A DNA stretch of 64,000 nt from Tetranychus cinnabarinus (GCA_022266195.1 WHVY01000001.1:19530001-19594000); one strand, 5' to 3'; counted from the stretch's first letter, positions 38,501-50,400 are shown. Notes: a model not told the origin generated them from the letters alone. Translations and numbers: made by a program.

Positions 38501-41500
38501 GTTGAAATTTCTCTCTAATACAGGGCTATTCAGCCTCATTACTCCACATTTTGTTCAATATCTCATGAACCAAACATGCTAATTATTTGTCTTGCCTTCT
38601 TTCATCGAATATTTTAACTGTACGCTTTGAGAATCGAAGGGTAATTGTTTCAAAGTTTCAAAGTCAGGTTCATTTGAACTTCAAACCACTTTTTGAAGGA
38701 GTAGTAGTGTTTTATACGCTTCAGAACCAGAAAATAGACAAAAAATGTGACAGTACGAACTCATCCAAGATTTCGGCCAACTTGGTTACTTTTGATTTGT
38801 TTGAGGTTTTACTTGGTACTTGCGGAATTGGTAAGTTTAACAATGCTTTAGAATAAGTTTGTGCCGTTTATAAAAATTTATTTATAAAAATATTTTGATT
38901 TCTGATTTGTTAGTTGGATGAGTTGGTACTGTCACATTTTTGTCACAACTGTCACACTATTCGTATGAAACACTACTAATCGAAGGTCATTCTCGAAGAG
39001 CCCACATGTAAGAGGTAGACACACACAGTTAATTATTTCCCCTCTAAATCATATCATGACCAATGAATATGCATTACTCACATTAGTTTAACTTGAACTG
39101 ATCTCAATTACTAATCTTATCCTTAACAACAGTTGCATATAAACTTTCCCCACTTCCTTTTCCTTCTATTCTCAACATTTCTTTGTCCAACATTGTTGTA
39201 TTCAATCTCAAGTAGAATCCTTCTCTGCTATTACCTTTTCCTTCCAATAGTATTCCTTTGTAAAACCTTATTCTATTATTTCAACCTCTGGGATAATCTT
39301 AATTTGATTTAATTCAACTCATAATTACAAACCTGAATAAAGTGCTCTCTACAGTATAGTTTCTAGCCTCAATTTAAAGTATTCAATCTTAATTATGTTA
39401 GTGAAGTGTAAGTTGAACCTGAAATAATTAAATCAAACACATTCGATACGTTTAGCGCTTGTGGTTCTTTCACGAGCCTTAAACCCTAACACACACTTTC
39501 AACCTTAAAACTTGAATTGCATGAGTCTGAATAGTTCATATTCCTTCAAATTTTAGATCTTCTGTTCTCCGTATTATTAATATAATCGACTATTCGCATT
39601 CTTCAATAATTCATGTTTAATCTAGACATTTCAATTTATCCGATTCTCACTGAATCAAGTTCAGGTGCACGAGAATGTGTAAAATCCAGAGTGCATTCTA
39701 GGTTCAAATGACTGACGTGAGAAAGCAAAAATTTAATCCATTTCATTCACTTTTAAAATCGAAAAATTTTACATAAAAATTTTAAAATGACTTCAGACCA
39801 GACTATGCTGTTATTGCTAATTGGACACGTTTGTTTAAACATTGGACGGACGATCGTGACATTGATAGCATAGGTCCTATCTGTTGTATCAAATGGTCTA
39901 TCGAGCGCATTGGTCTTCCTCAACGAGCGAAAACTTTCTGATTAGATTTGAATGAGTCTTAAAGGGTCTACAATAAGACGTACCTTTTCTGGATCACGTT
40001 AATCGAAACTGTTGAAACACAGTTAATATGAAGAGACCAAGATACTTATGTGATCACCTAATAGTTAACCCAAATTCAACTTAATCACGTCTCAAGTTAA
40101 TCATTTATGATAATCAGCTCAACCTTTCTGAACCAAGCAACCAACTGACACAACCTGATTCATGTCTTGAGTGAATTCATACTTATAATCCCAATGACAA
40201 ACTAATGCTGTTGTTCAGTAGTCCACCGAACTAACAAGCAACAGAACACAGACCTTTACTGGTCAACAATTAAGCCTGGGTCTTTGCAAAAGCCATCGAA
40301 CCATGAGTCTGCAAGAACCAAACACTAACTCAAAACCAAAGTGAATCCCAGTTAACAAACCTTAAAAATGGAAACGTTCAACAAGTACTTTATCAAAAGG
40401 AGAATAAAAATCGAAACCAATTTCCAGTGAATTTCAAAGTTAAAAGCGCATTTCCATTTACCGATAAAATGAGATAAATTACAGTAATTTCCGGAGCTTT
40501 TATTATTCGATTGAACTAAATTCTTGAAAAGCAAAGTCTGCCAAATATTTCCAATAATGAAAACGTGTTTCCTCAAAGAAATAACCTGTTTAGTTATTGA
40601 TGCCAATGTCAACATATAATAACATACAAGCAGCATTTTTGCAGCAAACAAAAAATGAAAATATTACATTTTACAATTGTCTTGAGAATAGCATGTAATA
40701 TTATCATCGTCAATTTATTATCATGTAGCATTTGAAGAATGATGAGCAGCAGCAGCAGCAGCAGAAAAAACGAAGAAAATGTTGGAGTGAAAAGAGAAGA
40801 GAAAAAAATTGGAAAAGAGAGAAAAAAAGAAAATGATGGAGAATAATCTTGAGTATTCAGTTGAATCTAAATTGAACTGAATTGGGCATCATTAACATTA
40901 CCTTGATATTAATATACCAAACGGTTATTTCTGGGTCACCAGGTTTCCTCTATTCAGTTACTAAATATATTTATTATACAACGATCAAGATAATAATAAT
41001 GTACAGAAGAAGAAGAAAAAATATCCTTTAGTTTTGTTTTTCCTTCTTTTCCTAGTTATTATTTTTTTACCTTCCAAATGGGTCAAGCTTTAAGCAGATG
41101 AAACAAGTTTGAATATGAATCATGAATACTCATGTTCATGATGACACTCAGTTTTTGCTTTTCTTTTTTTCTGTTTCTCTTTCATTGTTCTGAACTTTTT
41201 TGTCCTCTCAAAGTGAAATGGGAAAATGCTTCAAATTGAACTTTTCTGACGAAAAGAAGAAAGTTTGAAAAAATGGAAAATTTTGCAATAACAGTGAATA
41301 TTCAGTTGACAGGATGATATTTCATGTTCAAATGAATAGTCTGTCTGTTCAATGGTCATTTCTTTCGTCCTTTTCCTTCTTCTTGTTATCTTCATTATTT
41401 ACAATTCTTGTTTTAGAAAATGAAAAAAAGTTGAAAAAATGAAATTTATTGTTACTTTGCAGTTCTCTTTTCAGGGCTCATCAATAATCATTAAACATGA

Positions 41501-44500
41501 AATTGTTCATTGTTAGCTCATTTTCATGTATCAAAAGTCAACTCAAGAGTTTTGTTTTTGTATCTTTCGAGCAACTGTTCAACTTTATTTGCTTAACCTG
41601 AAATATGGTAAATAGTGAATTCATTAATGAAACTATTTGCTTTTGCCTTTACTTCAGTTTCAACCCTTCTCATGTATTGAAATATTGAACCATTTTTTTT
41701 GTTCTTCTTCTCTCACCCAACGAAATGTGATATTGAACCGATAATTGCATGTTGCTCACTTTGATCGATATTCAACTTGCCATGAAAAGTTTAATTGGTT
41801 AGAAGAATCAAGATTCACTGAGGAACCTTTTTGTTCCTAAAATCAGTCATTTTTAATCAACAGTTGTCAAGTTTAGGCTTAAAGCACAAAAATTTCATTT
41901 CATTTCACTAAAACTTGCTATTTCGATGAGTAAAGTTATCACTTCGTTATTTTTAGAATTCAAATTTTAAATTTAACTCACGAAAAATCACAAGCATTAA
42001 TTTTTAATCATTCCTAGATTACTAAAGCATTTCTAAACAGATTTACCATGTTCAGTATTCAACTGGCTTAGTTTCACAGCTCACACCAAAGTTTATCTCA
42101 TCAAATGCAGTTCACTCCCAATATACTGGGAGTGTTAAATCCCTGTGTGCTATGTTATTAAAAGACCAGATCGAATGCCCAATAAAACAAAAACTGAAGG
42201 TTACATGAAAGATGCTAAAGACGCATTTGATTATCTTATAGTGTTTCAAGAATATTTTTACATAAAAAACGATTAAATCGATAAAAAGGATATCGAAGAA
42301 TGAGCGAAAGTAATAGAATGCAGTTACAGACATTGACAAAGTTCCAGCAATAAATGAAATTATTCAACGTTAGAAGTCATGAAAGTCCTGCTCTAGGACA
42401 ACTGGTCATATCTATGGAACTTTTTCTTGTTCACTTCACAAACTTTACGCTTCTAGGACAATTCTGATAATATCGTCTTGGCATCACTTGATTGAAAAAT
42501 GAAAATTTTTTGTCAAAGATTAATTAAACTTTAATGAATGAATACAAATAAAAATGATTGAAATAAAAAGCGAACATTGTGATTCATTTCACTAAATCTC
42601 AGGAGTTTGGACTTTCGTCCATCGAAAGTAGCGCTCTAGGGATTTTCCTTAGAAATTTCAAACTACTTGTAGTTCCTCGCTAGTACAAACTTTGATTTTG
42701 AACGAAAAAAATCTGGTTTGTGACAGTTCGACATTTGGACTTTTGAAATTGTATGATGCGAAAATTTATTGGAAAAATTGGGAAACTTTTAAAACTCAAA
42801 GTGGTTACATTTTCAGATATGGAGTTACGTCTAACATTTACGAATCCATTTAGCTTTGTTTTTATCGCGATCCTTTTCCCTCTCAGCTTAACATAAATGA
42901 TCATTGTACAATTTATCATTATCATGATGGCACAAAATTCTTGGCTCTGTTTCTCTTTTCTTTTGCTATCACTTAAAGATTGCTGAAGTTCCAATTGTCT
43001 TGATAATGTTCACTCGTCCATAATGTAATATTGCTGTTCCCTGAAGCATACAGAAATGCTTTACATCTTTCTTTTTTTTCTCTTTTCTCTCTTTTTTCTC
43101 TCACTTTATCATCCTTTTTCTTGCTTTTACTCATTTTAGCAAATTTTTCATCTTCTTCATTCCAACGATATATTTATAAATTTCAAACTCCCACTCTTGA
43201 GCTTTCCTTTTCTTCATCTAAATAATATGGAGAAGAAGACGAAGAAAGAATAATTCAAAGAATTTGGTTTATCTCTTTTTTCCATTTTTTCTCATTTCAT
43301 CATGAAACTTTTTCCCTTTCAATATTCAACAATTTGAGCTTCACCTATCACTATTCAATGCTGATTCAGTCTTCAACAGTCAACAATATTCATCTTTTCA
43401 CTCCATGAAATCACATTCTCATGATGTTTTTATTGAACGTGAAATCAAAAAGGCAAATTGATTTTCATGAGTAAAGTGAATGAAAAGTGGCGCAAAAAGA
43501 GCTGAATACAGATAAACATGGAAAAAGATAACATGAAACCTCTCAAAACATGAAACATTTTGTTAACCAAGAAACTCCTTTTTCTCGTGTTTCAATATGA
43601 ATGCCAACGGAAATTATTTGTTTCATTTTCAGGAAACCGGCAGATCGAAAAGAAATGAAAATGAACTTTCAAGTTTCGTCTTTCAATAGACATGAAACTC
43701 TTATTGTATCAAAATTATCAAAAGATTGTGTTCCTTTCTACTTTTGTTGTTCAAAAATCTTGAGATGAAACTTACGTTTACTTAAGGAATCTTAAGATGA
43801 AAATCCCATTCTTCATCTCTCCATTCATGACTCAAGAATTGTATCAAGAAGTTTTTTTCTTTTCGTCATCATTTTTTGCACTCTTCCTTTTCCCTCCCAG
43901 TGATATCATTCCCTGTCAGAACTGGTTAATCTGCTTTTCCACCAATTCTGTTGGATATTTTTTTCTTCCACTTTTCCCATTCGTCACTTTCCTTCTTTCA
44001 CTCATGATAATGACGATAATCAAAGGATGAATCAATTAGAGAAAATTCTGGGAAATATGAGAATCGAAAAAAGAAAATTCAAAAAAAAAGTTTTCCTTCA
44101 AAGGTAAAAGTGAAAAGTATTTTTAACTCAAAACCTGATCGATCGGCTTTAAATGTGAGATTAGTTAGACAATTGCCAAGTTTCGAAATGGAATGATTAG
44201 TCTTGGAATTTCATTGGAATCCTCTTATTCATTAGGATTAGCTGATCAATTTGTGCACAATCAGGTAAAGTTGTAAGTGAAGAGTAATGAGACTTAAAAG
44301 GGAAACTTTTTCAGGGTAAAGTGAAGAGCAAAAATGGATTGTCAAAGTTGAATTTTATAAATAAAAGTAGAAATGATATTTCATCTTCAAGTTGGGTTAC
44401 TATTTACAGCAATGTTAATCCGATTAACGATATTTTTCGCTGTATTTTTGCTCCTGTATAAAAGATATAAATTGAATAGTAAAAGGTGTTATTAGGATAT

Positions 44501-46359
44501 GATGAAGGCAAAGGTAAACAAGAGTTTGAATTTTGTTTAAATTGTTTGTTAACCAAAAGAGATGAAAATGAGAATTGAAATGTAACTGGGAGTGAAAAGT
44601 TATTTTATCCATTTTCTTCTCTTCATCTTTTGGTAAAGTTGAACAAAGGGAAACAAAAATACTCATTTAGTTTGTGCAAAGATATTGAATTTGAAAAGAT
44701 TTTTCTTCTTCTTCTTCTTCTTCTTCTGTGAGTTGAAATGTTTCACCTCAAAAATGTTGAACCAATGATGAGAAAAGGTGATAAAAATAAGAATAGAATG
44801 AGAAAAAATGTTGCTTTTCGAATTTTTCTTTTTTTCTCTCTTTTTGCCTTCTTTCGATGACATTTTTGGTAAAACATTTTCATGTTGAATTTTAACATTC
44901 AATATTCAAAGAAATATTTGAATGTTTATCAATCTTTGACAGTCTTTCTCTTCCAGTCAATGAATAATAATTTTATAATAATCTGAATGGAAAAGGTGAA
45001 ATGAATGAATCATGGAATCATTTTCAAGTCTTGTTTCGAATCAGTTGCTGTGAAAAAAGGATTCATTTTCATTTGCTATTCAAGGGTTGAAGGTTCAAAA
45101 TTAAATGATGTTCAAAGGGTTCATTTGGATGACCAAAAATTTTCATGCCTTGACGAGTTTACATTTTCAATTTTGTTATCCTTTCCTGACATTTACATTT
45201 CAAGTTTAATATTTTATGCTTTGATTGTTGACTTTGACTCAAAGATGATTCATATTTGCATTTCATCTTTTGTCAGATTGAAACGATTGGTGATGCGTAC
45301 TGTGTAGCTGCTGGACTTCATCGACCAAGCGACATTCATGCTCAGCAAGCTGCTTGGATGGCACTTAAAATGATTAATGCAGTTAACACTGTTTTATCAC
45401 CAACTGGGTCACCACTTCAGGTAATAAAAAGTTTCATTGTAAATCGAAAATCCTCAGCTGTAAACTTTTCGCTATTCAAATTACCATTCATTGCCATTCG
45501 AAATTCAATTTCGTTTATTCTATCGAATTTCCACAGATGAGAATTGGTCTGCACACAGGATCAGTCTTGGCTGGTATAGTTGGAATCAAAATGCCTCGAT
45601 ACTGTCTATTTGGAAACAATGTTTCCCTTGCAAACAAATTTGAATCTCAAAGTGAACCGATGAGAGTCAATATAAGTCCAACTACTTACAGGTATGCAAT
45701 TTTTCATCGAAAGGTTTTCACATTTTCTTTAGAACAATTGTTCGATCTTTTGCAAACAAGATTTTCCGCTTTGAATCAATTTCGAGAAAATGTGTTACAA
45801 AAGCAATGTTATGAATTAACATTTCGTTGCCGTTTACAGACTTTTAAGCAGCCGTCCTGGATTCAAGTTTACTGAGCGTTCTCGTGACTGTCTTCCACCT
45901 GGATTTCCTCCTGAAATACCTGGCAATGGTTATTTTGTGGACGACTATAAGCATTCAGGTGTCGATGCAAAAGAACCCTTAGCGAAGCACATTGGCCAAG
46001 CTTTGATTGATAATCAGTTGACTTTTGAAAACATTCAACTGCAAACTCAAGAGGTTATTAATAAGATTGCAGAGACGAAAGGAGTTGCCGTTGAAAATAT
46101 AATGGCGATTCGAGTTGAAGATACAGTTTTGGAATGCAACAAAAATTTGAAGGCAACTTCATCATGCTCATCATCAACATCTTGTGGGACCAATAAAGCC
46201 AATAATAACGACAACAAGGTCGACAGTGATTCAAAGGAAAACAATAAAAGTGACAATAAACTGGACAATTCAACAATCGAATCAAATTTTGATGAAATGA
46301 AAAGTTCAATGTCGAGAGGGAAAACATCGCGAACTGGTTGTCCAATGTTTTTCAAGTGA
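26259..46359 (+). CDS. Soluble guanylate cyclase alpha subunit (six exons)
   Basis: Joined exons 26259-26586, 31584-31756, 32376-32861, 45277-45420, 45537-45691 and 45840-46359 keep frame (phases 1, 0, 0, 0, 2) and give 601 residues. The protein pairs with the beta subunit to make cGMP from GTP in the cytosol. In order it has a Ser/Asn-rich leader (1-80), the PAS-like H-NOX-associated domain (about 87-170), a signalling helix/coiled coil (about 200-245) and a class III cyclase domain (about 260-450). A polar tail of about 130 residues follows. The two metal-binding Asp sit in LFSDIVGFT and TIGDAYC, and PRYCLFGNN is the dimer-partner motif. Animal alpha subunits are usually about 690 residues with an N-terminal H-NOX domain, which is not visible here. 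An in-frame TGA at 26214 and a good acceptor at 26191-26192 suggest a non-coding upstream exon. Confidence 0.93.
26587..31583. other. 5-kb first intron of alpha cyclase
   Basis: AT-rich with strong polypurine/polypyrimidine asymmetry at 27640-28120, which creates a spurious 157-codon Phe/Leu-rich minus-strand frame. A less AT-rich patch at 28700-29020 contains TTAGGTTAGG and CpG-bearing sequence and may be an old repeat, but I find no frame in it. Confidence 0.7.
31584..31756 (+). CDS. Alpha cyclase exon 2: PAS-like domain
   Basis: Acceptor TTCTATTCAG, donor CCAAAG|GTAAAC, entering in phase 1 and leaving in phase 0. The correct frame reads THISSYFSFQKPEINQVNYQ and ANIPFIIKVL, matching the middle of the alpha H-NOX-associated domain. 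A different frame in the same DNA is also open but meaningless. Confidence 0.9.
32376..32861 (+). CDS. Alpha cyclase exon 3: signalling helix and first catalytic half
   Basis: Acceptor TTTTTGCAG, donor TACAAG|GTAATT, phase 0 at both ends, 162 codons. It begins with LELKGQ, passes GLYLSDIPIHDATRDIILVE and a charged coiled coil, then FPAQVAKKLW and VTMLFSDIVGFTAIC, which carries the first metal-binding Asp. It ends at IDVYK, the usual boundary before the second Asp motif. Confidence 0.95.
33251..33481 (+). pseudogene. Serpin C-terminal fragment inside an alpha-cyclase intron
   Basis: A 76-codon open stretch between TAA 33248 and TAG 33479 contains NINMTGTVEQALITGIISII and FHVNRPSIFFVVN. Order and spacing fit the end of serpins: the last strand before the reactive loop, a hinge with Gly-Thr, a loop of about 15 residues, and the conserved F.VNRPF.FFI strand. 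No upstream serpin core is visible, there is no start codon, and the flanks are not exonic in style. I read it as a relic of a gene copy, not a live exon. Confidence 0.55.
36403..36476 (+). repeat. tRNA-like sequence, probably a SINE head or tRNA pseudogene
   Basis: TAGCTCAGTGGTTA at 36410-36423 fits the RNA polymerase III A box and GATCGAGTC at 36458-36466 fits the B box, with a spacing usual for tRNA. The acceptor and anticodon stems do not pair properly, so it is not a working tRNA. It lies about 240 bp before the 18S fragment. Confidence 0.5.
36664..36708. repeat. Perfect 17-bp hairpin
   Basis: CTTTTCAATGATTCATG at 36664-36680 is followed 11 bases later by its exact reverse complement at 36692-36708. 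It abuts the 18S-derived fragment and may mark the junction where that fragment was inserted. No coding meaning. Confidence 0.75.
36718..37003 (-). pseudogene. Truncated 18S rRNA fragment (antisense within an intron)
   Basis: The minus strand carries universally conserved small-subunit rRNA words. They include the region complementary to GTGTTGAGTCAAATTAAGCC, the AAACTTAAGGAAT..ACGGAAGG-type core, the CATAAACGATGCC block and the GAATGTTTTCATTAATCAAG block, in correct rRNA order. It corresponds to about one sixth of a eukaryotic 18S gene, around the middle of the molecule. Substitutions and a deletion in the segment between the first blocks show it is not functional. Similarity stops near 37003 and before 36718. 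Confidence 0.85.
38703..38977. repeat. Imperfect foldback element
   Basis: Arms at 38703-38768 and 38914-38977 are inverted copies in two blocks. The outer block is AGTAGTGTTTTATACG with one mismatch, and the inner one is CAAAAAATGTGACAGTAC..ACTCATCCAA with one mismatch and one gap. The spacers within the arms differ. It looks like an old MITE or the end pair of a decayed transposon. No clear target duplication. Confidence 0.6.
39789..39941 (+). pseudogene. Coding-like fragment of unknown family
   Basis: A 50-codon stretch ending at TGA 39939 has balanced, complex composition (contains DFRPDYAVIANWTRLFKHWT and ICCIKWSIERIGLPQRAKTF), unlike the Phe/Leu/Ser-rich chance frames around it. It lacks a start codon and follows a stop. 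Surrounding DNA (about 39000-40340) has no visible exon structure. It is most likely a remnant of a transposon or gene copy. Family not recognised. Confidence 0.35.
45277..45420 (+). CDS. Alpha cyclase exon 4: second metal Asp
   Basis: Acceptor CTTTTGTCAG, donor CTTCAG|GTAATA, 48 codons, phase 0 to 0. It contains IETIGDAYCVAAGLH with the second metal-binding Asp. It follows the 12.4-kb third intron without breaking the protein alignment. Confidence 0.95.
45537..45691 (+). CDS. Alpha cyclase exon 5: catalytic core
   Basis: Acceptor TTTCCACAG, donor TTACAG|GTATGC, leaving in phase 2. It encodes MRIGLHTGSVLAGIVGIKMP and YCLFGNNVSLANKFES, which form the dimer interface and nucleotide pocket of the cyclase fold. 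The intron before it is 116 bp. Confidence 0.95.
45840..46359 (+). CDS. Alpha cyclase exon 6: end of catalytic domain and polar tail
   Basis: Entered in phase 2 after CCGTTTACAG. It completes the catalytic domain (PGFKFTERSRDCLPPGFPPE, GYFVDDYK) and then adds about 130 residues that vertebrate alpha subunits lack. This tail has a helical-looking part, a Ser/Cys cluster, an Asn/Asp/Lys-rich low-complexity stretch and the terminus CPMFFK. Stop TGA at 46357-46359. Confidence 0.92.
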
Positions 46360-47120
46360 TGAAAAGTAAAGAGTGAAAAGTGCGCAATAAAAAGTGGAAT
46401 AAAACTTTTTTTTATCCTCAACCCATTAACCAATAAAGAATCCAAAAGTTATATTAATATATATAAATAAATGTATAAAAGTTAGCGATATTATTGATTA
46501 TCGAGAAGCAAAATAAACATCAAATTGCACATTAAATTGAATAGATTTTAGCATTTTATGGATTACTTTAACTTTTTTGTTTAAAACCTTTTCTCGATCA
46601 GATGAAAGACTGTTTCGATTTGTTGAGAGTTGATTATGCCAATGAATCCATTTAACTCTATTAATGCGTACTTACTTTCAATGTTATCGCTGCACTCGAA
46701 TGAACCCGAACTATGTTCAATGTAATCACAAATGTTGATATTGAAAGACAAATAAAGATCAAAGTATTAATTAATTCATTTTGTCGATCGTTTTTATTCA
46801 TCGCTTACAAATTGATTTTACAAAGGTTTCACTTGTATAACAATGAAACTTGGTTCAGCGTTTATTGCATCAAATATCCAAGGCAGTGTTTTTGGATACA
46901 TATTTTTAGAAAAGAAAACACTTTAATCTAAAAAAGAGAAAAAAGTTGCACAGAATTTTTGGTGTTTTGTGAATGAAAAGAAATGCGATGATGAAGATGG
47001 GCAATGCATGTTGAGAAAACATTGTTTTCATAATTCGTGCATTTGTTTGGTTCAACAGTAAAATATTTATCACATTTGCTGACTTTTTACGTTCGCATGG
47101 AATACCAATTGTAATTGGAT
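46360..47120. other. Shared 3' intergenic region of the two cyclase genes
   Basis: The alpha and beta stop codons are separated by 761 bp. On the plus strand AATAAA occurs at 46386, 46398 and 46432, suitable as alpha poly(A) signals. On the minus strand TTTATT complements near 46790 and 46859 could serve beta. The 3' UTRs could approach or overlap. No gene is visible in between. Confidence 0.6.
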
Positions 47121-47420
47121 TCACTCTTCAACTTTTGATTCCTTAACGGGTTTCCGTGAAAGAAAGTAAACCATCATTGGATCGGTTTTACCCTTCATGG
47201 TCACAGGACCACGAAGTTGAAAATCAAAGGTTTCGTCCTTGTTGTCTTCTTGTTGCAGCAGACGGTAGGCTGTTTCTGAGACGTTTATTTTACCTGGAGC
47301 TCCTGTTGTTTCAGTTCTACTTGTCAGGTTCACGGTGTTACCAAAGAGACAGTAACGAGGCATTCGGCGTCCAATGACTCCGGTAACTACTTCACCTGAA
47401 TGAATCCCAATGGTAACTTG
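47121..47420 (-). CDS. Beta cyclase exon 9: C-terminus
   Basis: Acceptor TTCTCATCTCAG, 99 codons plus stop. Contains QVTIGIHSGEVVTGVIGRRM, RYCLFGNTVNLTSRTETTG and GPVTMKGK, ending in a short acidic tail. Stop TGA at 47121-47123. Confidence 0.95.
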   Translation of the reverse strand, partial: QVTIGIHSGEVVTGVIGRRMPRYCLFGNTVNLTSRTETTGAPGKINVSETAYRLLQQEDNKDETFDFQLRGPVTMKGKTDPMMVYFLSRKPVKESKVEE

Positions 47421-50400
47421 CTGAGATGAGATTGAGAAGAAAAGAGAAGAAAAGATTTAAAAGTAAAGAAAATTGAAAGTTTTTATTGACTTACAACATC
47501 GTCGACGTCTTCAGTCTTTACTGTCTTGGAAAGGTCCATTATGTCTAGAGCCAACTTGGCAATACAGCGAGCGTGAGAAGGACAAGGTTGAGGTAAGCCA
47601 CTAACAGCCATGTATTTATCACCAACAGTTTCAACCTTTGAAGAAAGAAAAATAGAAACATTGAAATGAAAAAACTGTTGAACAAAAGCGAAGTTTAAAA
47701 GTCGTTCATTAGCTTACTTTGTAAACGTTTGGGTTTTTCTTAGGGTCTGTGAGGACATCGAAAGTTGTATATATACAGTTTAAAAGCTTAACAATTTTCA
47801 TGGCTCCTTTGGCATCCGAGTTTTTGGCACAAAATGTACTGAAACCGACGATTCCACTAAACAAAATGGTCACTGATTCATACTTTTTAGCTGGCACTGG
47901 ACGACCGTGACGAAGTTCATTGGCTACGGATGGAGGTAGAACAGAGTAGAGAAGGCAATCTGTCTTCTTTTTTTCTTCTTCCAGTTCACGGTAAGTTTGC
48001 TGTAGTTTGTCGGTTAAAATTTCCAAGTTTTTGGTCAATTCGTATTCAGCTTCAAATTGTTGGGAAAGTAAAACAAGGTCACGGGTTGCATCATGAAGTG
48101 GTATATCGTCAAGGTATAGACCTTGATTATTGAGATCTTCGAGGTTAACAACAGAAGGTGAACAAAGAAATAAAACTAAATCGTTTTCAGGAATATGAAT
48201 CATTTGGCCCTTTAATCGTAACCTAGTCAGAAAGAGTGAATAACAAAAAGAAACTTCAATTCAAACGATACTCGAGACAAAATAGCACACTAACTATTTC
48301 GATTAAAATGCATGGAAATTGTCAAAAACTGCTTCCATTAAATTGAAAGTCTTTGAACTTTTTAACCTTTCGGTTTTAGCAAAGCTTGGTGACAAGTTTA
48401 AAGTAAACTTACTTGACGTTTGTTGCTTTATGAGGACAATCTGGAGGTCGAGTTGAGATCATGTCAGTAATTGTTCGAAGCACAAAAACAGTGTTAATGT
48501 GAGATAAGATGTTTTTGAAAGCAAACTCCATATGAGGTCTGACCATTTCAAGAACAGTATTGACTCGACAGCTGGTCAGTTGAAGAGCAGGTAAAACACG
48601 AGAAATTGATGTCCCCGCCTAACAAGAAGTAAACAAGTGAAAACTTTTATAACTTTTGCTAAAATAAAATGCTTCAGAAATGGCTCTCGTCCATTGAATG
48701 CCTTATAAATCATTAAACGCAATCAACTTTCTCGTTCTTTGCAAATTATAAAGCTCTAAAACGTTTGAAATGATTTTTCGCATAATCATTAAGTTGTAAT
48801 TTTCAAAATCTAACTTCAAGTTGAAATAATTTTAAACTTTATGGGTCACTTACCTGTTTAACTTGTAAATTACGATCAAAAATCAGATGAAATGGAAATG
48901 CTTTGCAAAAGGTAATTGGACTGATTCGATTATCCAAGTTTAAATACTCAAACTCTTCGACTAATGGTTCAGCAATCCTTTGACCATTTGAACATTTCTC
49001 TTTAATACTAAACTGGACATGGTCAATTCCATCGTCTTTGGTGGCAATTATTTCAACCTCAACCTCGGTTCCATGCAACTTGCTGGCCACCGCCTTAACA
49101 ATACCAATGACGATATACTCCAAGCCAGCTCGTTCCGAGTAATAATGAAGTATCAATGCTCCATCTTCAAGACGCTCAGTACAACGGAAACTTGGTGCTC
49201 TCATGCCTGGCAAGATGGGAACAAACGATTGAGCGAAATGTAAATTTTGATAAAACAAGAGACAAAACAAATGCAATTAAAAAAGGATCAAAGCTGCTGT
49301 TGAAATTTGCATTTTAAAAGGCAGATCGGGATGAAAGTTGAGCACAAAATTTGTGTTATAATTAATAGTAATGAGTATTATAATGATAAAAGTTGCAAAT
49401 GACTGATCAAAATTTATTAAAACAATTAAAAATTCTCTAATGAATAGAAAATTTTTTAATAATTTGCCTAATTAATTGCTCATTATTGTAAATTGGTGGA
49501 ACTTTTTTCCTTCAGCTTAAGTCTTTTGGGTTTGAAGGTAAACAGAAGCCAAAAGATGATCACAAGCAGCGTCATTAGTGAGGAAATTAACTTTTTTTGC
49601 ATTTACCTGGATAAATGGTTGCCAAATGATCATGAAGAGCATCGAGATTCTGTAAAAAGTCTCTTGGCGTTGCTCCCAAAACTTGTAAAATTTTATCGTA
49701 ACCAGATTCTTGGCAAAAATCGAAAAACATGCGACCAAAAAGTTCAAGAATTTCGTTTGCAGGAATTTCTAAATTACAAAACGAACAAAAGAAAAATTAT
49801 TAGTTTTCCTGAAACAAATGAACCTCTGAATAAATAAGTTTCTTTGGGTCAAAAATTTAAGGATCATTCGATTTTCGATTCAGGTCCAAGAGTTTTGGAA
49901 GAGTTGAGAATTGCTTTTCAAGACAATGCTCTTTCTTCAACGAAAATTTCAGGGAAACGTTGGAATAAAGAAGAAGTTCAACAGATGATTCAGAGAATTA
50001 TCAATAGTTTGGCTGTTCAGAATAGTAATCGATGAGTTTAAATTTTGTGTTCATTTCAATTCATCCTTGATTCTGATCTCAAATCGAGTTTTGGAAAATT
50101 TCTAAAAGTTTTCAATCGCAACGAAATAATTGATTAGGAACTGAACAATATGAAGAAATGAAAAATGTTGGCAAAGTCATGAACAGTTGAACATAATTAA
50201 TGGATAATATTAAAAATGGAATTTGAAAAAAGGTGAAATTCACAAGATAATCTAATTTGGTTTACCGTTTCTCTGCCTTTTCCCAGCAAAATTTAGTAAA
50301 ACAACAATTGTAATTTAATGATTATAGCATGAAAAATATTTTTATTTTCTCATCAAACTAATGGATTCTCATATTTTCTTGTTTATCCTGTGAGAGATTA

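Larger units (their letters stand above)
32862..45276. other. 12.4-kb third intron of alpha cyclase
   Basis: This intron interrupts the catalytic domain between the two metal-Asp motifs. Besides the serpin, tRNA-like, 18S, foldback and unknown fragments listed separately, it contains AT-rich filler. It also holds CAG repeats at about 40747-40764, a near-perfect 22-bp palindrome at 42113-42134, and CTT repeats at about 44704-44728. An open minus-strand frame at 34217-34552 has no start ATG and no recognised motif. Confidence 0.85.

Noticed and set aside
44704..44728. CTT repeats as a possible regulatory element
   Set aside because: Simple microsatellite expansion within an intron, with nothing to indicate function.
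45005..45307. 100-codon plus-strand frame before alpha exon 4
   Set aside because: It overlaps the exon 4 acceptor in a different frame and shows no family match. It is intron sequence.
46047..46445. Long minus-strand frames over the alpha tail
   Set aside because: They are antisense shadows of alpha exon 6.
49493..49837. 114-codon plus-strand frame
   Set aside because: It is the shadow of beta cyclase exon 4 on the opposite strand.
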